Source: Actinomycetes bacterium (GTDB lineage Bacteria > Actinomycetota > Acidimicrobiia > Acidimicrobiales > Palsa-688). From it: a stretch of DNA of 64,000 nucleotides. A program made the translations under genes and the position numbers. The notes beneath the pieces were generated by a model. The model was not told where the DNA came from and did not search any database. It was given only the letters and a program-made list of their open reading frames with translations. This document shows positions 59,284-64,000 of the stretch, in pieces (the stretch's first letter is position 1; each line of letters begins with the position of its first letter). The stretch is from positions 124,001 through 188,000 of the forward strand of contig JAJZMF010000024.1 in the NCBI GenBank assembly GCA_021850325.1. Reading direction: 5' to 3'.

Positions 59284-59888
59284 GCGAGGAGGCCACGGCG
59301 GCAACGGCGCTCGGCAGGGTGGCGGGCAAGGACCTGGTGCCCTCGCCCTGGCGCCTGCGCACGGCTGCCAACGGGGTCACGGCCCTGCGCATGGCTGCCA
59401 CCCCGTTGTTGGTGCTCGTGGTCCTGGCTGCCACGCCGTCCTGGGGCGCCCTGGCCCTCTGGGCGGCCCTGGCGCTGAGCGACGGCGCCGACGGCTGGCT
59501 GGCCCGGCGGCGGGGCACGAGCGCATCAGGCGCCTTCCTCGACCCTCTTGCCGACAAGGTACTGGTCCTCGGCGCGTTGTGCGCCCTGGCTGCGCTGGGC
59601 CGCTTCTCCTGGGTGCCCGTGGCCCTCCTGGGGACCAGGGAGCTGCTCATGACCGCCTACAGGGTGGTCGTGGCCCGCCAGGGGATCAGCGTCCCGGCTC
59701 GCTACCTGGCAAAGTTCAAGACGGTCGTCGAGCTGGGGGCAGTGGCCTGGGTGCTGGCCCCCGGTGTGCCCGCCCGTTCGGGCGTGTCCCAGGTGGTCCT
59801 GTGGCTGGCCGTGGTGCTGGCCTGGGCCAGTGGGGCTCAGTACGTAGCCGGTGCCCGCTCGGCGGGCCGTGCCACCGCGGGAGCGTGA
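59280..59888 (+). CDS. pgsA: CDP-diacylglycerol-glycerol-3-phosphate phosphatidyltransferase
   Basis: The 202-residue membrane enzyme makes phosphatidylglycerol phosphate. The CDP-alcohol motif is complete: DGADGWLARRRGTSASGAFL followed by D-x3-D (DPLAD). About six helices are predicted. The N-terminal RLRTAANGVTALRMAATPLLV is typical of PgsA. The GTG at 59280 overlaps the rimO stop by four bases (GTGA), so it is translated together with rimO. A related activity could be inositol phosphate synthesis, but sequence and the cinA neighbour favour PgsA. Confidence 0.92.
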   Translation: MSEEATAATALGRVAGKDLVPSPWRLRTAANGVTALRMAATPLLVLVVLAATPSWGALALWAALALSDGADGWLARRRGTSASGAFLDPLADKVLVLGALCALAALGRFSWVPVALLGTRELLMTAYRVVVARQGISVPARYLAKFKTVVELGAVAWVLAPGVPARSGVSQVVLWLAVVLAWASGAQYVAGARSAGRATAGA

Positions 59889-59889
59889 C

Positions 59890-61146
59890 TTGGCGTTCAA
59901 CTGTGAAGTCCTCGCCATCGGTAGCGAGCTGCTGCTCGGGCAGGTGGTCGACACGAACTCGTCCTGGATAGGGGCGCGCCTGGCCGAGGCCGGGATCGAC
60001 TGCTACTACCAGGCCAAGGTCGGAGACAACCAGGCCCGTATCGTGGCCGCAGTCCGCCAGGGCCTGGACCGGGCCGACGCCGTCATCTGCTGCGGAGGCC
60101 TCGGGCCGACCCAGGACGACATCACCCGTGAGGCTCTGGCCGAGGTGATGGGAGTGCCGCTCCGGCGGGACGCTGCGCTGGAGGCTGGGCTGCGGGAGCG
60201 CTTCAAGGGCCGCGAGGTGCCCGAGACCAACTACCGCCAGGCCGACGTGCCCGAGGGTGCCCGGCCCATAACCGCCCTGACCGGCACCGCCCCGGGCCTC
60301 GTGTGCCCGGTGGGGGCCAAGGTCGTGTACGCCGTGCCCGGCGTCCCGGCGGAGATGCGTGAGATGGTGGGCGGTCCCGTCGTGGACGACCTGGTCGGCC
60401 GGTCGGGTGAGAAGGCCACCGTGCGCAGCCGCTTCCTGCGGGTGTGGGGCATGCCCGAGTCCAAGGTGGCCGAGGTGGTCGCCCCCCGGGTGACAGCCCT
60501 GGAGGGAACGGCCACCACGATCGCCTTCCTGGCCAACATCAGCGAAGGCGTGAGGGTGCGCATCACGACCCGCGCTACCGGGCCGGAGGCCGGGGCCTTG
60601 GCGCTGGCCGCACTGGACGCCGAGGAGGCCGAGCTGCGGGCGCTCCTGGGAGGCTTCGTCGGCGGCGTGGACGATGAGGGCCTCGAAGTGGTCGTGGGCC
60701 GTCTCCTCCAACGTTCCGGGTTGCGCCTGGGCCTCGCTGAGTCCCTCACGGGAGGGATGGTGGCCGCCCGGTTGACCTCGGTCCCCGGCGCCAGCCGCTG
60801 GTTCACGGGCGCCGTCGTCTCCTACAGCGATGCTGTGAAGCGTGACCGGCTGGGTGTCGGGCCGGGGCCGGTGGTGAGCGAGGACGCTGCCCGCCGGATG
60901 GCCGCGGGGGCGCTCGAGGCTCTGGGCGCCGACATAGCCCTCTCGCTCACGGGCGTCGCCGGTCCCGAGCTGCAGGACGGCCAGCCGGTAGGCACCGTGT
61001 ACTTCGGTTTGGCCACCAAGGACGGGCCCGAGCCCGAGGTGCACCACGCACTGCTCAGCGGTGGTAACCGCCAGCTGGTGCGGGAGAGGGCGGCCACCCA
61101 GGGCCTCGACCTGGTGCGCCGCCTCCTCACCGAGAGGCTGTCCTGA
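59890..61146 (+). CDS. cinA: CinA family protein with nicotinamide-nucleotide amidohydrolase domain
   Basis: The 418-residue protein has an N-terminal molybdopterin-binding-like/ADP-ribose pyrophosphatase domain (CEVLAIGSELLLGQVVDTNSSWI, CCGGLGPTQDDITREAL) and a C-terminal PncC domain (GLAESLTGGMVAARLTSVPGAS, SLTGVAGP). It takes part in NAD recycling, and is often co-transcribed with recA in other bacteria. The TTG at 59890 is preferred because GGGAG stands six bases upstream, while the GTG at 59851 would overlap pgsA by 38 bases. It converges on the GyrA-like and recA genes. Confidence 0.9.
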   Translation: MAFNCEVLAIGSELLLGQVVDTNSSWIGARLAEAGIDCYYQAKVGDNQARIVAAVRQGLDRADAVICCGGLGPTQDDITREALAEVMGVPLRRDAALEAGLRERFKGREVPETNYRQADVPEGARPITALTGTAPGLVCPVGAKVVYAVPGVPAEMREMVGGPVVDDLVGRSGEKATVRSRFLRVWGMPESKVAEVVAPRVTALEGTATTIAFLANISEGVRVRITTRATGPEAGALALAALDAEEAELRALLGGFVGGVDDEGLEVVVGRLLQRSGLRLGLAESLTGGMVAARLTSVPGASRWFTGAVVSYSDAVKRDRLGVGPGPVVSEDAARRMAAGALEALGADIALSLTGVAGPELQDGQPVGTVYFGLATKDGPEPEVHHALLSGGNRQLVRERAATQGLDLVRRLLTERLS

Positions 61147-61203
61147 CCTCCGGGAGTGCCCTGTCCTGACCGGCCGAGGGCCTGGGTGGGCAACGGCCCG
61201 GGC

Positions 61204-61578
61204 TCAGCCGAACCAGTGCAGTGCCAGGATCTCGGCCACCTGCTCCCGCAGCCCGGCCCGTCGACTGGCGAGCTCCGCCCTCTCCTGGCGGAGGGCATCC
61301 CCGATCTCAGCCGCTTGCCAGCTCATCGGCATGTCGAGCACGGCCTGGGCCTGGCACCGGCTGTAGCCGAAGGGCTCCTGCTGCAGGGCCAGTAGCGCTG
61401 AACGCGGGTCAGTGCAGAACCTGATCACCTCGTTGACCTCTTCGAGGCGGCCGTGGGCGTCGATCAGGCCTGTGAGCACCTGGATGCGCTCGTCGATCTC
61501 GGCCAGCTCGCTGGAGAGCTGAGGACTGGTCAGGTCCAGCACTGCACCGACCTCCCCCCCAAGACCAAAAGTCGCCAT
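61204..61578 (-). CDS. GyrA coiled-coil mini-protein
   Basis: The 124-residue protein resembles only the C-gate coiled-coil part of DNA gyrase/topoisomerase IV subunit A: LEEVNEVIRFCTDPRSALLALQQEPFGYSRCQAQAVLDMPMSWQ and a long helix ERAELASRRAGLREQVAEIL. In GyrA the corresponding text is FGLSERQAQAILDMRL. It lacks the catalytic Tyr, the winged helix and the beta-pinwheel, so it cannot break DNA. It could bind gyrase or act independently. AGGAGG stands six bases before the ATG. It lies 331 bases after recA on the same strand, where recX often stands. Confidence 0.7.
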   Translation of the reverse strand: MATFGLGGEVGAVLDLTSPQLSSELAEIDERIQVLTGLIDAHGRLEEVNEVIRFCTDPRSALLALQQEPFGYSRCQAQAVLDMPMSWQAAEIGDALRQERAELASRRAGLREQVAEILALHWFG

Positions 61579-61638
61579 CGGGGACCTCCTCTCGAGGACT
61601 GGCTGGGTGACCCGCAGAGGCGTGGTGCAAGCAACCGA

Positions 61639-61668
61639 TGTAAACGTTCCTTTACAAGTATTGCGCAA
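61639..61668 (-). promoter_or_regulatory. Promoter with inverted-repeat operator for the GyrA-like gene
   Basis: TGTAAA-N6-TTTACA (61639-61656) is a perfect inverted repeat in an AT-rich island. On the minus strand TTGCGC (61668-61663) and TTTACA (61644-61639) are separated by 18 bases, forming a promoter whose -10 lies in the repeat. A repressor bound there would block transcription. The regulator is unknown. Confidence 0.4.
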
Positions 61669-61909
61669 ACGGCTCGCTCAGCTCTACCCCCCGGCCCACT
61701 TTTTGTTGTACCCGTGCGCTTCTGGCGAAGAACGTGGGCCCGGTCGGGCTGTGGGCCCCGGGTCGCCGACGACCTCGTCGCGGTGCGCCAGCGGAGGCTG
61801 GCACAGGGCGTAGGAGAAGAGGACCGGTGCCGGCCCGGCGCGGAGAACGGCACGCACCGCTGGGCCTGTGCCGCTCGCGGGCGCGTGCCGTCCTGTGGTC
61901 GCGGGCTGT

Positions 61910-62947
<1,038 letters not shown>

Positions 62948-63131
62948 CGGGGGACCGTCCTCTCGCTGTGTCGTCGCTGCTGGCAGACCAGCAACCTATG
63001 AAGGGAGTGTGACCGTTACGACCTCGTAGGCCGGGCAGGGCCGCCGGGTCGTCGGGCACCAGCGCCACTCCAGGTGTTGCCAGGTGCCTGTTGTGCCGTC
63101 GGTCCCTGATGGTGCACGCGCTAATGCCAGT

Positions 63132-63171
63132 ACTGTAACTACACCCGAGCGTAATTGCAAACATGTGTTCG
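63132..63171 (-). promoter_or_regulatory. recA promoter with LexA (SOS) box
   Basis: On the minus strand TTGCAA (63160-63155) and TACAGT (63137-63132) are 17 bases apart, a strong sigma70-type promoter. CGAACACATGTTTG (63171-63158) overlaps the -35 and differs from the actinobacterial SOS consensus CGAAC-N4-GTTCG at one base of the right half (read GTTTG). The inferred start near 63125 gives a ~178-base leader (62948-63125) in which I see no further element. Confidence 0.65.
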
Positions 63172-63203
63172 GTGGTGGACGCCGACGGCCACCGTGGGGC
63201 GGG

Positions 63204-63265
63204 TGGGCCGTCGGGCGGGCGGACCGGGAGGCGGCTGGGCCGTCGGGCGGGCGGACCGGGAGGCG
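63204..63265 (+). repeat. Two tandem 32-bp direct repeats
   Basis: A 32-base unit containing GGGCCGTCGGGCGGGCGGAC occurs twice head to tail (63204-63235 and 63236-63265, the second copy two bases short). It lies between the recA promoter and the end of thpR. The region 62948-63289 holds this repeat and the recA promoter and leader. Confidence 0.85.
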
Positions 63266-63289
63266 TGCCGTCGGCCCGGCTCCGCCTCC

Positions 63290-63871
63290 TCAGGGTGCCA
63301 GGCCCACCTGGACGAGGGTGGTGTAGGTGGCACCGGCCGGGGCGAGCCTGCTGCGGACGAGGGCGATGGAGGTCACCGCCCATGTGGCGTCGAGGGGCGA
63401 CAGCAGGTGGTGCTGGCGGCGGAGGTCGTAGCCCCGGCGGGCGCGGGCCAGGGTTATGTGCCCGAGGAAGGGGCGGGTGGGCGGCTCGCCCGTGCCCCGG
63501 GTTGCCTCGGCCACGGCAGCGGCCAGTTCGGCCAGGCCTTCGACCGGCCAGATGAGCAGGCCCTCCCCGAGGAAGCGGGTGGCAGGGCCGCCCCGGGCCA
63601 CCACGCCCCCGGGCCAGGGGCGCGCTGCCAGCCTGGCTGCCAGTGCGGCCACGTCGCCCACCGGGACGTCGCCCAGGAAGCGCAGCGTGACGTGCCACTG
63701 CTCCGGCTCCGACCAGCGCGCCCGGGCCAGAGGTGGCCTCGGGGCACGGGCCAGCGCGTCGCAGATCTCGGGTGGGGGCCAGGTGGCGACGAAACAACGC
63801 CATGTCCGGGCCCCGTCTGCACCCGGTGGGGCGCTGGGTGGGGCCAGGCCCGGGCGCTGGACCTCGGTCAC
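63290..63871 (-). CDS. thpR: RNA 2',3'-cyclic phosphodiesterase, LigT-like 2H family
   Basis: The 193-residue protein has the two catalytic HxT motifs of 2H phosphoesterases: WHVTLRFLGDVP (~60-71) and LGHITLARARR (~137-147). It opens 2',3'-cyclic phosphates on RNA ends and can join tRNA halves. GGGAGG about seven bases before the GTG supports the start. The N-terminal 20 residues are Pro/Ala/Gly-rich and less conserved. The remaining 129 bases to the right edge show no gene I can support. Confidence 0.88.
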   Translation of the reverse strand: MTEVQRPGLAPPSAPPGADGARTWRCFVATWPPPEICDALARAPRPPLARARWSEPEQWHVTLRFLGDVPVGDVAALAARLAARPWPGGVVARGGPATRFLGEGLLIWPVEGLAELAAAVAEATRGTGEPPTRPFLGHITLARARRGYDLRRQHHLLSPLDATWAVTSIALVRSRLAPAGATYTTLVQVGLAP

Positions 63872-64000
63872 GGCCTCACCTCCCTGGGCATGCCGGTAGC
63901 GGCCGTCGGCCCTCGGGGTGGCGCGACCGGGCCGCGCGAGCGAGGCTACCCCGGCCCGGGAGGCTGCTCCAGGACCTCGCAGCGCCGGCCGGACCGGGCG

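Overview
This window is chromosomal DNA from a very GC-rich actinobacterium. Mycothiol synthesis (mshC), F420 enzymes (npdG and a Ddn-type domain), a DUF3151 gene, a class-2 IleRS and an LexA-type box at recA all point to Actinobacteria. The tandem GGYWLAT...FGDAxFFGSLG repeats in the 3D-domain protein are a hallmark I associate with the class Acidimicrobiia, so that class is my best guess. I see no prophage, insertion sequence, CRISPR array, rRNA or tRNA. Nearly everything is core metabolism and information processing, densely packed.

Layout. 1-9.5 kb: a partial membrane gene at the left edge, acetate uptake and activation (satP, acs), an rRNA/tRNA methyltransferase, a YbjQ protein, ahcY, coproporphyrin/protohaem ferrochelatase and an exported 3D-domain protein with a long structured leader. 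10-20 kb: a small leaderless gene, an orphan ABC ATPase, argS, a cold-shock protein, an exported protein coupled to a diguanylate cyclase, a HIT protein, DUF3151, a flavin reductase-like protein, a SigB/SigF-type sigma factor overlapping RNase D, and two small conserved genes. 20-31 kb: ileS, a DMT permease, an MGDG-synthase-like glycosyltransferase, a CYTH-CHAD protein, murB and murA. Two copies of a 6C-like small RNA flank murA. 31-39 kb: a thioredoxin-like protein, npdG, mshC, a single gene joining an F420-dependent (Ddn-type) domain to threonyl-tRNA synthetase, a HIT/Ap4A-type hydrolase and a 14-TM MFS exporter. 39-46 kb: gltB, gltD and ribF. 46-64 kb: the conserved actinobacterial run rpsO-pnp-M16 protease-dapB-dapA-rnj-ftsK, then thrB, rimO-pgsA-cinA, converging on a short GyrA-coiled-coil protein and recA, and finally thpR.

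How it works together. Several genes start exactly 6-8 bases after a -10 hexamer, which implies a heavy use of leaderless transcripts (hemH, the sigma gene, ileS, ddn-thrS, ribF, rimO and others). The npdG-mshC-ddn::thrS-HIT group joins F420 and mycothiol redox chemistry to aminoacylation and dinucleotide-polyphosphate turnover. The most unusual items are the Ddn-ThrRS fusion, the paired 6C-like RNAs around murA, the GyrA-like mini-protein beside recA, the long leader of the 3D-domain gene, the 12-codon leaderless ORF that overlaps dapA, and a large acidic/Gly insertion in the FtsK motor. All assignments are from reading the sequence; no database search was run.
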